Origin: Verrucomicrobiota bacterium
GTDB taxonomy: Bacteria; Verrucomicrobiota; Verrucomicrobiia; Limisphaerales; UBA11320
Reading direction: 5' to 3'
NCBI GenBank assembly: GCA_016199985.1
Contig: JACQFQ010000037.1
Location: 220,061-284,060, forward strand
DNA: 64,000 nt
The translations under genes and the position numbers were made by a program. This document shows positions 43,832 through 53,660 of this stretch, one piece after another (the stretch's first letter is position 1; every line of letters starts with the position of its first letter). The notes below the pieces were generated by a model. It was not told the DNA's origin. It saw only the letters and a program-made list of their open reading frames with translations, and did no database searches.

Positions 43832-44255
43832 AGGTAATCAACCGATCGCGCTCGCCCGTTTGCTTGAAACAAAACCGACGCCAGGAGGCGGGGAGCTCGC
43901 CCTGAGCGCTCCCGCCCAGCCAGCGCTCCGGCCATTCCACGACGGCGATCCCTGGCGGATTGAACAGAAACTCATCCAACCCCGCCGCGACGATCTCCGT
44001 CTCCGAGGCCAGCCGGTAAAGATCGAGATGGAAGAGCGGATGACGGCCGCCGGCGTAACTCTGAATCAGCGCGAACGTGGGCGACGCCACGCGACCAGCG
44101 AAGCCCAGTCCGCGAGCGAAGCCCTTCACCCATTGCGTCTTTCCCGCGCCGAGGTCTCCCCGCAACGCGATCACCCATCCGGGCTTCGCGCGGGCGGCCC
44201 AGGACTCGCCGAACGCGAGGGTGGACTCAGGGCTGTTGGAAATGAACGTACCCAT
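43812..44255 (-). CDS. tsaE: tRNA threonylcarbamoyladenosine biosynthesis ATPase TsaE
   Basis: A 147-residue P-loop ATPase. It has Walker A GDLGAGKTQWVKG near residue 34, the switch-like ASPTFALIQSY, the block LFHLDLYRL and VVEWPERW, all characteristic of TsaE. It drives the turnover of the TsaBD complex in t6A formation. Its start overlaps the end of thiL by 29 bases and its end overlaps tsaB by 20, so these three genes are tightly coupled. Confidence 0.93.
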   Translation of the reverse strand: MGTFISNSPESTLAFGESWAARAKPGWVIALRGDLGAGKTQWVKGFARGLGFAGRVASPTFALIQSYAGGRHPLFHLDLYRLASETEIVAAGLDEFLFNPPGIAVVEWPERWLGGSAQGELPASWRRFCFKQTGERDRLITYEDPEP

Positions 44256-45165
44256 GGTCCTGCAGTTCGCGAACGCCGCGAGGGCCCCGCAGCAGGACGC
44301 CCGGCTTGGAGCTGATCCTGCCGATGCAGCTCAGCCGCGTCTCGGGGAACCGCTTTCGCCAAGCGTCGTGAAGGGCGACGGCTTGTTTGCTGGAGAGGGT
44401 GAACAACAGCTCAAAATCCTCTCCATCCGTGAGCGCGGCGAGCAGCGCCGGCTTCGCCCCTTGGCCAGCGGCGGCCTGGACGCGCGCCGCACGGCTGATG
44501 GGGATCGCCTTCTCCAGCAGCTCCACACCGAGCCCGTCGGGCTTCAGCAAATGTCGCAGGTCGCCGGCCAGCCCATCGCTGAGATCAATCATGGCGCCGG
44601 GGCGAAAGTTCTCCGCCAGCCAGGCCGCCTCGACCAGACGCGGCTCGAAGGTTAAATGACGCCCCTGAAGCGAACCGCCCAACTCCCCGCTGACAAACAC
44701 GGCGTCCCCAGGCCGCGCGCCTCGCCGGCCGATGAACGCGTCGCGCGACACATCCCCCAGCACCGCGACGGAGATGAGAGCGCGTTCGGGATTGGACGTG
44801 GTCTCGCCGCCGACGATCGCCGTGTCGAACCGCCGGGCCAGGGCGTCGATGCCCGAGTAGACCGCCTCCACCCAGGACGGCTTAAACCCGCGCGGGAGGC
44901 CGAGAGTGACCAGCGCCGCGATCGGGCGCCCCGCCATCGCCGCGACGTCGCTCAGATTTCGCGCGAGGGCTTTTCGTCCGATCAACTCGGGAGGCGTGTC
45001 GGAGGTGAAGTGGACGCCTTCCACGACCGCGTCGGTCTTCAGCAGGAATTGTCGCTCAGGAACGCCCAGATCGACCACCGCGCAATCATCCCCGGGCCCC
45101 AACCGCACCGCGGCGTTGGTATGAAGCCCGCGCGTGAGCAGTTGGATGAGTTCGAATTCCTTCAT
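44227..45165 (-). CDS. thiL: Thiamine-monophosphate kinase
   Basis: A 312-residue AIRS/PurM-fold kinase that phosphorylates thiamine monophosphate to the coenzyme thiamine diphosphate. Landmarks are the N-terminal EFELIQLL, the metal-binding GPGDDCAVVD, KTDAVVEGVHF, NLSDVAAMAG and the later DLSDGLAGDLRHL. ATG 45165 matches the family start; the in-frame upstream extension overlaps the CPBP gene and is not conserved. No thiamine riboswitch or other thi gene was seen. It lies 25 bases after the CPBP gene and overlaps tsaE. Confidence 0.93.
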   Translation of the reverse strand: MKEFELIQLLTRGLHTNAAVRLGPGDDCAVVDLGVPERQFLLKTDAVVEGVHFTSDTPPELIGRKALARNLSDVAAMAGRPIAALVTLGLPRGFKPSWVEAVYSGIDALARRFDTAIVGGETTSNPERALISVAVLGDVSRDAFIGRRGARPGDAVFVSGELGGSLQGRHLTFEPRLVEAAWLAENFRPGAMIDLSDGLAGDLRHLLKPDGLGVELLEKAIPISRAARVQAAAGQGAKPALLAALTDGEDFELLFTLSSKQAVALHDAWRKRFPETRLSCIGRISSKPGVLLRGPRGVRELQDHGYVHFQQP

Positions 45166-45190
45166 GGCGCTTGGGGAATGCGCGGGCGGC

Positions 45191-46321
45191 CTAGCGCGAC
45201 GCCCCCTCCACGAACTTCGGCAGCCAGAGAAACAGGATGAGGTTCGCCGCGTTGAAGGTGGCGTGGGCCAGTATCGGCGCCAGCAGGGTTCCTGTGGATT
45301 CGTAAACAAAAACGAGGATCCAGCCGAGGAAGGCGAGCGGCATGAACTTCTCGACGTCGAAATGGATCGCGCCGAACAGAACGGCCGACAACACTCCAGC
45401 GCCCCAGCCCCATCCGCGCTGGCGAAGACTGGAGTACAGCAGGCCGCGAAAAAAGACTTCCTCGAAGAACGGCGCCGCCGCGAGAGCGACGACCGAAAAA
45501 AAGGCGAGCTGCAGCGGGTGCTCCGCTTGTTGCAGGACGAGAAGCGGCTGCTGCAGGTGCGAGGCGTGGTGCATCTGTTTCCAAAACCAGCTCGAAAGCG
45601 CGCTCACCGGCCACATCAGGACCAGGCAACATAGCCCCGCGCAAATCCCAAACGGGATGGCCTGGCGGGGCCGGGCGCAGCCGCCCTGAAGCAGCTCGTT
45701 CCATCCCATCCTTTCGTCGCGCAGAAACTGTCGCAGAACCCAAAAGAACCCGAACTGCAGGCAGACCGTGGCGAGTGAAAAAGGGATGAAGAACGCGGCG
45801 CCGCTGGAGACTTCGATCCGATGCCTCGGGCCCACGATCTGTGTGGGAAAAGCGTCCTGGATCACCTGACGGTTGGCCTGCATCAGCTCCAGGGGAGTCG
45901 CGGCGCGGGCGGCGAGGAAGCGAGCGCGCTCGCTGCTGTTCGTGGCGAGGAGGATCGGAGGGGAACGCAGGCCGGCGTCGTCCAGGGCGCGATTCAGCAG
46001 GTTGGTCAGCGCGCTGCCGAGAACCTCGCCGGGAGGAGCGTTGGTCCCGTCGATCGCTCGCGACAGGGTTTGTCGCTCCTCGCGGGTCAGTTGGAGACTG
46101 AGCTGGCCTATGGCGGGATGGGAGTCGCGCGACATGACAAGGAGGCTCTTTGCGACGCCGGCCGGGTCGCGAATTTCGGAAGGGTCGAGGCGCGACGTGC
46201 CGATCAGGACCATCACCAAGGCGGGAACCAAGTTGCTCGCCCCAAAGGCGATCAGCAGGCCTGAGGCGAGCCGGACGAGCGACATCGCGCTCCAATGACG
46301 GGTCCAAAGCACGCGGGACAT
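45191..46321 (-). CDS. CPBP-family intramembrane metalloprotease (CAAX/Rce1-like)
   Basis: A 376-residue membrane protein. A long periplasmic loop occupies about residues 45-180. The C-terminal half carries the three ABI/CPBP motifs: EEVFFRGLLYSSLRQ (glutamates and arginine), FGAIHFDVEKFMPLAFLGW and LAHATFNAANL. Related proteins cleave within the membrane or protect against bacteriocins; the natural substrate here is unknown. It lies 74 bases after the amidase gene and 25 bases before thiL, so it is probably in the operon. Confidence 0.88.
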   Translation of the reverse strand: MSRVLWTRHWSAMSLVRLASGLLIAFGASNLVPALVMVLIGTSRLDPSEIRDPAGVAKSLLVMSRDSHPAIGQLSLQLTREERQTLSRAIDGTNAPPGEVLGSALTNLLNRALDDAGLRSPPILLATNSSERARFLAARAATPLELMQANRQVIQDAFPTQIVGPRHRIEVSSGAAFFIPFSLATVCLQFGFFWVLRQFLRDERMGWNELLQGGCARPRQAIPFGICAGLCCLVLMWPVSALSSWFWKQMHHASHLQQPLLVLQQAEHPLQLAFFSVVALAAAPFFEEVFFRGLLYSSLRQRGWGWGAGVLSAVLFGAIHFDVEKFMPLAFLGWILVFVYESTGTLLAPILAHATFNAANLILFLWLPKFVEGASR

Positions 46322-46395
46322 TAGGAAGCCGCCCGCCGCCTGAGAAGGTTTAAGTCTTCAGCGGCCCGGCCTCCGGTCGTCGCGCCCCGACACGA

Positions 46396-47433
46396 CTACC
46401 GCGGGCTGCGCATCAGGTTTCGCGCGCCCGAGATCACGCCCTGCCAATCGAAGGCCGGGCCGGGATCGACCTTGTCGGTCTGGATGTGGAGATGCCCAAG
46501 CACGCCCCGGTAGTCCTTTAGCGCGGCATCGTCCAACTTTTCGCGAATCAGGCTGCCGTCCTTGTGATGCGGGAAGTCGCACTTCAAGCGCGGGAACACG
46601 CTGCACAGTGTCGCGGTAAGCCGCGTGAGAGCGGCGTATTGCTCGCGCGTGAAATCGTATTGCTTCAGCTCCTTCCCCTGGATGACGCCGCGCACGGCCG
46701 CGGCCCGCGCCGGTCGCGGCGTGAAGCCGTGAAGCTTAAAGCCCAGTTCGCCGTCCTCGGGCGTCGGCGGGGTCATCACTGTTCGTCCGCCCGGCTGGCT
46801 CCGATACCAATTGTCGAGCGCGTCCGCTTGCTCCACAGGGAAGGCTCCCGGGCTGGCGATCTCGACTCCAACTGAACGTCCATTCGATGTGGTCGCATGC
46901 CAGGCCCGCTCCTTCAGGTCCAGCGTTTGATAGATCGTGCCGTCCAGGTCGATCATGAAGTGAACGCTCAGGCAGCGCTTGTCATGCAGCACTTCGAAGC
47001 ACCGGCGGCTTGTACCGCTGGCGTCGAAGTGAATCACGAACTGGTCGACGACATCGCGCAGCATCGAGAGCGGCCATCCCCCGCCGCGCACCTGGGCCAC
47101 TTGATTCGACGTCAACTGCTCCTGCCGCAGGCCGTAACGATTCGGCGAGGCGCTCGGAGGCAGGGCGCCCTTCGTTTTCTCCCAGGAGGAGTCCGCGAAC
47201 GGAGCGAACCGACGCTCAACCCGGTAGGCGTCATAGCCGCCGGGATCCATCCAGAGAACCACCCGGCTTCCCGTGTGAAACAGCTGACCGGCGACAATGA
47301 TCTCATCGCCCGACCGCGAGAGAGGCCGGCCCGGGCGCGAGGCCGCGACGCAGCCGACGGCGCACATCGCGCTGAACATGAGGAGCCACGCGGCCGACGG
47401 GATCCGGGCCCAGCCACAACTACTCGCTCGCAT
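46396..47433 (-). CDS. N-acetylmuramoyl-L-alanine amidase (amidase_2 type)
   Basis: About 345 residues. A signal-like N-terminus with a possible lipobox (MCAVGC) is followed by a zinc amidase of the AmpD/PGRP fold. The ligand histidines are seen in FVIHFDASG, in [18 protein letters not shown] and in [18 protein letters not shown]. It would cut the amide bond between muramic acid and the stem peptide in peptidoglycan, in the periplasm. ATG 47433 overlaps the end of pgi by 14 bases, supporting cotranscription. A typical SLH or LysM targeting domain is absent. Confidence 0.85.
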   Translation of the reverse strand: MRASSCGWARIPSAAWLLMFSAMCAVGCVAASRPGRPLSRSGDEIIVAGQLFHTGSRVVLWMDPGGYDAYRVERRFAPFADSSWEKTKGALPPSASPNRYGLRQEQLTSNQVAQVRGGGWPLSMLRDVVDQFVIHFDASGTSRRCFEVLHDKRCLSVHFMIDLDGTIYQTLDLKERAWHATTSNGRSVGVEIASPGAFPVEQADALDNWYRSQPGGRTVMTPPTPEDGELGFKLHGFTPRPARAAAVRGVIQGKELKQYDFTREQYAALTRLTATLCSVFPRLKCDFPHHKDGSLIREKLDDAALKDYRGVLGHLHIQTDKVDPGPAFDWQGVISGARNLMRSPR

Positions 47434-49015
47434 ACTGCGCCGTGAAAGGAGAGTTGCCGGCGGTTTTGCGAAGAGCGCGACCGGGGTTGGCGGACAGATG
47501 CTCGCAAATCTTGAAGACCGCCTCGCGATTCTCGGTGTCGATGCCGTCGGAGATCTGAGCGACGCCAAACGCCTTGCCGCGATGGGCGCCGAGGAAAGCC
47601 GCGACCTTCAGCTGCAAGCCGATGATCGCCGTCGCCGCTTTCTTCCCGGCCTCCACCCCGGGCTGGTGATAAGCGTTGATATGGACCAGCGACGCGTAAA
47701 GCCCCACCGCCCGCTCGAACAGGGCGATCAGCATCCCGATCGCAGCCGGGGACACTTCCTTGATCGTGAGTGTGATCGACTCGCGGCCCTTCTCATAGAG
47801 CGCCTGCCGCGTTCCCTGGAAGAATCCGGAGAGATAGTCGCCGCTCGTGATCCCTGGATCGACCTCCATGGACTTCTCCCGGCGATCGCCAAGCACCTCG
47901 ATGAAGGTGACGAAGAAATTGTGAAGCCCCTCGCGCAGCTGCTGCACATAGGCGTGTTGATCGGTGGAGCCCTTGTTGCCGTAGACGGCGAGGCCCTGGT
48001 TCACCACCTTGCCCGAGAGATCCAGCTCCTTGCCCAGCGACTCCATGATGAGCTGCTGAAGATACTTGCTGAACAGCTCCAAGCGGTCCTTGTAGGGAAG
48101 AACGACCATGTCCTTGGCGCCCGCGCCGCCTCCGGCGGAGTGCCACATCAGCGCCAGCTGCGCCGCGGGATTGCCGCGGACGTCCTGGCTGCGCGTCAGC
48201 TCGTCGCAGGCCCGCGCGCCGGCGAGCATCGCATCGATGTCAAAGCCTTGAAGCGCGGCGGGCAGGAGCCCCACGGCGGAGAGCTCGCTCGTGCGACCGC
48301 CGACCCAATCCCACATGGGGAAGATTCGCGTCCATTTGTTCTTCTGGGCGAATTGCTCAAGCTCGCTACCGGCGCCTGTCACAGCCACGGCATGGGCGGC
48401 GAACGACAGTCCGGCCCGCTGATACGCGGCCTGCGCCTCGAGCATCCCGTTGCGGGTTTCCTTGGTGCCGCCGGATTTGGAGATCACGACGCAGAGGGTC
48501 TGCCCGAGCTCGGTGATCACGGAGGCCAGCGCCTTGTCCATGCCGTCGGGATCGGTGTTGTCGAAAAAGAGCGGGCGGAGCTTGTCGGTGAGCGGGTGTC
48601 CGAGGGCGTGCGCGACGAACTGGGGCCCGAGGGCGGACCCGCCGATGCCGATCACGAGGACATTGCGAAACTCGCCCCGCGCGCCGTGAACCCGGCCGGC
48701 ATGAACATCCGCCGCGAAAGAGCGGACGGCGACGAGCGTCTCATCGATCTCCTTGCGAATATCCGCCGTGGGCGCAAGGGCGGAATTGCGGAGCCAATAG
48801 TGACCCACCATCCGTTTCTCGTCCGGATTCGCGATGCCGCCCTTCTCGAGCGCGTCCATCGCCTCGAAGGCCGACTGCATGGGCTCCGCCATCTTCTGGA
48901 AGAAATCGGATGGGAAGCTCATCCGGCTGAGGTCCACCGCGAGTCCGATGGAAGGAAACTCGGTGTAGAACGTTTGGAACCGCTCCCACAGCTGGGTCGT
49001 TGAAAGTGGCGTCAT
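47420..49015 (-). CDS. pgi: Glucose-6-phosphate isomerase
   Basis: A 531-residue enzyme interconverting glucose 6-phosphate and fructose 6-phosphate. It has the substrate-binding [27 protein letters not shown], the signature [18 protein letters not shown] with catalytic His and Glu region, and the C-terminal [16 protein letters not shown]. Sequence and length fit the bacterial type. ATG 49015 gives the family start; the upstream in-frame ATG at 49051 is less likely. A -35/-10-like pair lies just upstream. It heads the operon pgi - amidase - CPBP protease - thiL - tsaE - tsaB. Confidence 0.95.
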   Translation of the reverse strand: MTPLSTTQLWERFQTFYTEFPSIGLAVDLSRMSFPSDFFQKMAEPMQSAFEAMDALEKGGIANPDEKRMVGHYWLRNSALAPTADIRKEIDETLVAVRSFAADVHAGRVHGARGEFRNVLVIGIGGSALGPQFVAHALGHPLTDKLRPLFFDNTDPDGMDKALASVITELGQTLCVVISKSGGTKETRNGMLEAQAAYQRAGLSFAAHAVAVTGAGSELEQFAQKNKWTRIFPMWDWVGGRTSELSAVGLLPAALQGFDIDAMLAGARACDELTRSQDVRGNPAAQLALMWHSAGGGAGAKDMVVLPYKDRLELFSKYLQQLIMESLGKELDLSGKVVNQGLAVYGNKGSTDQHAYVQQLREGLHNFFVTFIEVLGDRREKSMEVDPGITSGDYLSGFFQGTRQALYEKGRESITLTIKEVSPAAIGMLIALFERAVGLYASLVHINAYHQPGVEAGKKAATAIIGLQLKVAAFLGAHRGKAFGVAQISDGIDTENREAVFKICEHLSANPGRALRKTAGNSPFTAQYASE

Positions 49016-49023
49016 GGCTGGCG

Positions 49024-49051
49024 AGTGTAGGATTGCCGCCTCCACACGCAA
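49024..49051 (-). promoter_or_regulatory. Possible promoter of the pgi operon
   Basis: On the minus strand TTGCGT (49051-49046) and TACACT (49029-49024) are 16 bases apart, the same spacing as at the acs promoter. Matches to consensus are only partial. The predicted start site would be within about 10 bases of the pgi ATG, making the leader very short. Confidence 0.35.
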
Positions 49052-49170
49052 ACAAGAATTCTCCAGCGAGCAGGCCCGCAGGCCCGTCCGCCAAACAACC
49101 GAGCCCTCAGCCCCACCGCCCTTTTGCGTCCTGCTCCCCGGCCCTTGTCCCTGAACTCACGCCAGGCCCA

Positions 49171-50616
49171 TCAGGCGACCACTTCACGGATCACGCGGCC
49201 GGAGACATCGGTGAGCCGGAAATCGCGCCCTGCGTAACGATAGACCAAGCGCTCATGGTCAAGCCCCAGAAGATGCAGGATCGTCGCGTGCAAATCGTGA
49301 ACAGGGGTCGGCTTGTCGACCGCCTGAAATCCGAAATCGTCGGTGGCCCCGTGGACCGTCCCGCCTTTGACGCCGCCTCCCGCCATCCAAACTGAAAAGC
49401 CATAGTGATTGTGGTCGCGGCCGCTCAACGCAGGAAGCTCGGCCACCGGCGTTCTCCCAAATTCGCCTCCCCACAGCACCAGCGTCGAATCCAGCATGCC
49501 CCGCTGTTTCAAGTCTCCGAGAAACGCCGCGATCGGCTGATCCCACGTCCCGGCGAGCCGACGATGCTCCGCCTCCAGATTCTCATGATTGTCCCAAGGC
49601 TGCCCCGCCCCGGACCACACCTGAATGAATCGAACCCCGCGCTCCAACAGTCGGCGGGTGATCAGCAGCTGACGCCCGTTCGTCGTCTTTCCGTACGCCT
49701 CCTGCATCGACTCCGGCTCGCGGGAGACGTCGAAGGCCTCCGCGCTCTCGGTCTGCATCCGATACGCCAGCTCAAAGGTCTGGATCCGCGCCTCCAACGG
49801 CGCCGCGTTCTCGCGCTCCGCCGCGTGCCTCCGATTGATCATCGCGAGAAGATCCATCTGCTCCCTCTGCTCAGGGAGGCTGAGGCGAGGATTGCGGATA
49901 TTGGCGATCAGCCTGTCGATGTCCTGGTGCTGCGTGTCGATATAGGTGCCCTGAAACGCGCCTGGAAGAAAAGCGCTGCGCCAATTCTGGGTGGACACGA
50001 TCGGGTATCCGCCGGGACAGAGCACGAGAAAGCCCGGCAGATTCTGGTTCAGGCTGCCCAAACCGTAGGTGACCCAGGATCCCATGCTGGGGCGCGGCAA
50101 GCGCGAGTCGCCGCAGTTCATGAGCATCAGCGAGGGCTCATGATTGGGAACCTCGGATTGCATCGAGCGGATCACCGCCATGTCGTCGACAAACGCCGCG
50201 GTGCGATGAAACAGCTCGCTCACTTCAACGCCTGATCGTCCGTAGTTCTTGAACCGAAACGGCGAGCGCATCGCGGCGCCGGTCTTCCGCTCCGTTCGAA
50301 ACGTGGAAGGGACAGGCTTCCCATGGTAGCGATCCAGAGCGGGCTTCGGATCGAAGGTGTCCACCTGGGAAGGTCCTCCATTCATGAACAAATGGACGAC
50401 CTGCCGGCACTGCCCGGGGAAATGACTCGCGCGCGCCGCCATGGGGAGCAGCGACTGCCCGCGAGGCGCGGTCCTTGCGGCGGGCTCGGAACCTTGTCCC
50501 GACGCCGCCTCTTCGGCCAACAGCGCGGACAATCCCATCCATCCAAACCCCGCGCCGCAGCGGCGGAGCATTTCGCGCCGGGTGACAGGGGCGACAATAG
50601 GGGAATCAGGGGACAT
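49171..50616 (-). CDS. DUF1501 protein, Tat-exported
   Basis: A 481-residue protein with a twin-arginine signal near the start (RREMLRRCGAGFGWMG). It has the DUF1501 alkaline-phosphatase-like core: LFMNGGPSQVDTFDPK, LNQNLPGFLVL, QVWSGAGQPWDNHENL, LVLWGGEFGRTP and GRDHNHYGFSVW. DUF1501 genes are common in Planctomycetes and Verrucomicrobia beside DUF1549/1553 cytochrome genes and are placed among sulfatase-like proteins, with activity unproven. Here the neighbour is instead an outer-membrane efflux gene. ATG 50616 is preferred. GTG 50625, overlapping that gene's stop by 4 bases, is also possible. Confidence 0.9.
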   Translation of the reverse strand: MSPDSPIVAPVTRREMLRRCGAGFGWMGLSALLAEEAASGQGSEPAARTAPRGQSLLPMAARASHFPGQCRQVVHLFMNGGPSQVDTFDPKPALDRYHGKPVPSTFRTERKTGAAMRSPFRFKNYGRSGVEVSELFHRTAAFVDDMAVIRSMQSEVPNHEPSLMLMNCGDSRLPRPSMGSWVTYGLGSLNQNLPGFLVLCPGGYPIVSTQNWRSAFLPGAFQGTYIDTQHQDIDRLIANIRNPRLSLPEQREQMDLLAMINRRHAAERENAAPLEARIQTFELAYRMQTESAEAFDVSREPESMQEAYGKTTNGRQLLITRRLLERGVRFIQVWSGAGQPWDNHENLEAEHRRLAGTWDQPIAAFLGDLKQRGMLDSTLVLWGGEFGRTPVAELPALSGRDHNHYGFSVWMAGGGVKGGTVHGATDDFGFQAVDKPTPVHDLHATILHLLGLDHERLVYRYAGRDFRLTDVSGRVIREVVA

Positions 50617-50621
50617 GGTCT

Positions 50622-52073
50622 TCACGGGTCAGGGCGCCACCCTCCGCCGAGCGCTTTGTAGAGCCGGATCAAGTCCTGCCCCAACGCGCGTTCGCTGCGC
50701 GCCTGCTCGTCCTGCGTGGCGAGCAGGGAACGTTCCGCTTCCAGGACCGTGAGAAAATCCACCAGCCCCGCCTGATGTTGATCCAGCGCCAACGCCGAAG
50801 CGCGGCGGGTCGCCCGCTCGGCGTCGTTGAGCGACCGGAAGCGCTCCTGCTCCTTGCCGAACGACACCAGCGCGTTCTCCACCTCCTCCAGGCTCCTCAA
50901 AACAACCTGCTCGTATCGCAGCGCCGCCTGCTGCTCGCGCGCCTTCTGGGCCTGGATGTTCTGGCGGATTCTTCCCGCGGAGAAAATGGGCCACTTGAGG
51001 CTGGGTCCGAGCGACCAGTTCCGGCTTCCCGCGTTGAAGAAGTCCGAGGAGTCCAGGCTTTGCAAGCCGGCGGCGCCGGTGAGGAAGAATTTAGGGAAAA
51101 GGTCGGACGTCGCCACACCAACGCGCGCGGTTGCCGAAGCCAACTCGCGCTCCGCGCGCCGCACGTCCGGACGACGACGCAACAGATCGGAGGGGAGCCC
51201 CACCGGAATCGCGGGCGGTGCCGAGGGAATGGCGGCAAGCGGATCCAGGCGCGAATGAAGCGCCCCGGGAGGCTGCCCCAACAACACCGCAAGACGGTGC
51301 GAGGCGCGCTCGACGCCGTCCTCAAACGGAGGGATCTGCGCGCGCGTGAGGGCGACCTGCGCTTCGCTCCTCGCGGTATCGAGCTCGCTGGTCAGCCCGG
51401 CCTTGAATCGGTCGCGGGTCAGCTGAAGCGTTCTCTCCTGCGCTTTCAGGTTCCCCTGGGCCACCTGCAGCTGTCGCTGGTATCCGCGAAGGTCGAGATA
51501 GCTCAGCCCCACCTCCGCAAGCACGCTCACCAACACTTCTCTCCGCGCCTCAACGCTGGCGGCGGCGTCCGCTGTCGCGGCTTCGACCGCCCGCCGCGTT
51601 CCTCCGAAGAGGTCCAGCTCCCAGCTCATGTCGAATCCCGCGGAGAAATTATCCGTCTCGAGCGGGATGTGAAACGCCTTGAGATTCCTGCCTCCCACGG
51701 TGTTCTCGCTCGGACGGGTTCGCGAGTAGCTCCCGCCGGCATTGACGCCCGGAAACCATCCGGCCCGGCTGCCCATCCTCAAAGCGCGCGCCTCGAGGAT
51801 CCGAGCGGAAGCAACGCGGAGATCGAGATTCGTGCTCGCCGCTTCCAGGATCAGCGAATCCAGCGTGGCGTCGTGAAACACGGTCCACCAGGCGCTCACA
51901 TCCATGGCTTCGGCGTTCGCCGTCGAGGCCGGGGCGTTCGTCCCTCCGTGGTGAAACGCCGGGGGCGCAACCGACGCGGGAGGCTTGTAGTCGGGGCCCG
52001 CGGCGCAGCCGGAGAGAAGCGCCGCCGTCAGCGCGAAGGCCTGGATTCGGAGATCGAAACGAAATGGATTCAT
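50622..52073 (-). CDS. Outer-membrane efflux lipoprotein, NodT/OprM family
   Basis: About 483 residues with a lipobox (ALLSGCAAGPDY) at the N-terminus and two OEP repeats. The paired helical blocks include LDLRVASARILEARA, SVLAEVGLSYLDLRG, LTRDRFKAGLTSELD and a second half with LRRRPDVRRAERELA and ATRRASALALDQHQAGL. It forms trimeric outer-membrane channels for efflux pumps. No pump genes adjoin it, so its partner may be the MacAB-like system at 6530-11121, which lacks its own channel. It is cotranscribed with DUF1501 downstream. Confidence 0.9.
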   Translation of the reverse strand: MNPFRFDLRIQAFALTAALLSGCAAGPDYKPPASVAPPAFHHGGTNAPASTANAEAMDVSAWWTVFHDATLDSLILEAASTNLDLRVASARILEARALRMGSRAGWFPGVNAGGSYSRTRPSENTVGGRNLKAFHIPLETDNFSAGFDMSWELDLFGGTRRAVEAATADAAASVEARREVLVSVLAEVGLSYLDLRGYQRQLQVAQGNLKAQERTLQLTRDRFKAGLTSELDTARSEAQVALTRAQIPPFEDGVERASHRLAVLLGQPPGALHSRLDPLAAIPSAPPAIPVGLPSDLLRRRPDVRRAERELASATARVGVATSDLFPKFFLTGAAGLQSLDSSDFFNAGSRNWSLGPSLKWPIFSAGRIRQNIQAQKAREQQAALRYEQVVLRSLEEVENALVSFGKEQERFRSLNDAERATRRASALALDQHQAGLVDFLTVLEAERSLLATQDEQARSERALGQDLIRLYKALGGGWRPDP

Positions 52074-52223
52074 GGAACGGAGATCCGCGGTTTCCGCCGC
52101 GAGGCGTCCGTGAAAGCGGCAATGACCGCTCAACGAACAACGGGCGCGAGAATCGGGGACGCGCGACAAGGAGTCAAAAGGTTTTCCCGCTCAGGCGCGC
52201 CGCGCGTCCGGGGCTTCCGTTGA

Positions 52224-53657
52224 ATGGCCGGCGCGGCGCGTCCGTCCAGTTCCCTCGCAACTCAAATGCTTTTCACCCTCTTCGCTCGCGGGACTCGGCA
52301 GGCTTTCGCGGTCTTCCCGCGACGGCGCGCGCTGGTCGCATGGCTCTTGGCGGCGGCGACACCCTCATCGTCCGGCGGGACCTCGCCCCGCGAAACAGTG
52401 TCCTTCTCCCAGGACATCGCCCCTCTTCTCGCGCAGAGGTGCCAGTCCTGCCATCAGCCCTCAAAGAAGCGCGGAGGCTACCAGGCGCACACCTTCGACG
52501 CTCTGCTCACGCCCGGGAGCTCAAAGGAGGCGCCGATCACCCCGGGCAAGCCCGAGGCCAGCGCGCTCCTCCGACGACTCAAATCCTCCGACCCCGACGA
52601 GCGGATGCCCCAGAAGGAGGAGGCGCTGTCCCCCGCGCAGATTGCGCTCGTCGAAAACTGGATCGCCCGCGGCGCCCTCTTCGACGGCGCTCGCCGCGAT
52701 CAGCCGTTCTCCGAGTGGGCCGTGACTCAGCCCCGGGGCGCTGCGCCCTCTCGCTACGCCCAGCCATTCCCCATCCTGAGCGCGCTCCCGCTAAGCGCCT
52801 CCAACGCCTGCGTCATCGCGGGCTATCACGAGGTCTTGATTCTCGATCGCGCGACCCGGTCCATCCGTCGGCGGCTTCCCGCTCCCTCCCAGCGCACCTT
52901 CGCCATCCAAAGGCTGGGATCGGGCGAGCGCTGGCTGCTCGCGGGGGGAACGCCTGGACGATCCGGAGAGCTGGCGATCCTTGAGCCTGGCTCCACGAAC
53001 GCCCCCGCGATCCTGCTCCGATCCGCCGACGCGTTGCTCTCCTGCGCGGTCAGCTCCGACGGACGATGGTTCGCCGTCGCGGGGGCCGATGCCACGGTGC
53101 GAGTCCTGGACGCCGGGACCGGCCGGCTCGTCAAGGCGATCGAAGGGCACGCCGACTGGGTGACATCGCTCGCGTTCAACCCCGCGTCCACCCGCTTGGT
53201 CACGGCGAGCCGCGACAAGACCGCGCGATGCTTCGCCGTGCCTGGGGGGGAATCCATCTCCGCCTACCTGGACAGCGCGGAGCCTCTGCTCGCGATTCAA
53301 TGCCCAGCGGGAGGCGCGCTGGCGTTCGCGGCCGGACGCGACCGCCAGATTCATGTCTGGAACGTCGAGGACGGCAAGCGAGCCGCCGTCATGCCCGCGC
53401 GCGATCGAGAGGCGCTCGCCCTGCTCTCCACCACGAATCGGCTCTTTGCGATGTGCGCAGGCGGAGTGATCCTGGAAATCGCGGCGCAGGGAAAGCGCGA
53501 AGTGATCCGCGAATACACGGCGAAAGGAGCGCGACTGAGCTGCCTCGCCCTGGATGCGGACGCGCGACAGTTGATCGCGGGCTCCTTCGAAGGAGATCTG
53601 CTTTGGTGGGATATCGAACACCCTGAATCCCACCAACGCTGGCACTGCCTCCCCTGA
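52224..53657 (+). CDS. PSCyt1-type c-heme protein with WD40 repeats
   Basis: A 477-residue protein. After a signal-like N-terminus comes a planctomycete-type cytochrome C domain. The heme motif CQSCH lies near residue 75 within FSQDIAPLLAQRCQSCHQPS, followed by TPGKPEASALL and DERMP. About seven WD40-like blades form the rest (SCAVSSDGRWFAVAGADATV, VTSLAFNPASTRLVTASRDK, IHVWNVEDGK). Such heme-propeller fusions are typical of PVC bacteria and thought to be periplasmic; their electron partner is unknown. The start could be ATG 52224 or 52266. It converges on the LpxR-like gene with a 3-base gap. Confidence 0.85.
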   Translation: MAGAARPSSSLATQMLFTLFARGTRQAFAVFPRRRALVAWLLAAATPSSSGGTSPRETVSFSQDIAPLLAQRCQSCHQPSKKRGGYQAHTFDALLTPGSSKEAPITPGKPEASALLRRLKSSDPDERMPQKEEALSPAQIALVENWIARGALFDGARRDQPFSEWAVTQPRGAAPSRYAQPFPILSALPLSASNACVIAGYHEVLILDRATRSIRRRLPAPSQRTFAIQRLGSGERWLLAGGTPGRSGELAILEPGSTNAPAILLRSADALLSCAVSSDGRWFAVAGADATVRVLDAGTGRLVKAIEGHADWVTSLAFNPASTRLVTASRDKTARCFAVPGGESISAYLDSAEPLLAIQCPAGGALAFAAGRDRQIHVWNVEDGKRAAVMPARDREALALLSTTNRLFAMCAGGVILEIAAQGKREVIREYTAKGARLSCLALDADARQLIAGSFEGDLLWWDIEHPESHQRWHCLP

Positions 53658-53660
53658 CTT

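Noticed and set aside
43172..49015. A new system in the pgi-to-tsaB operon
   Set aside because: All six genes fit known families and the tight overlaps are typical of housekeeping operons. The mix of functions is probably just cotranscription.
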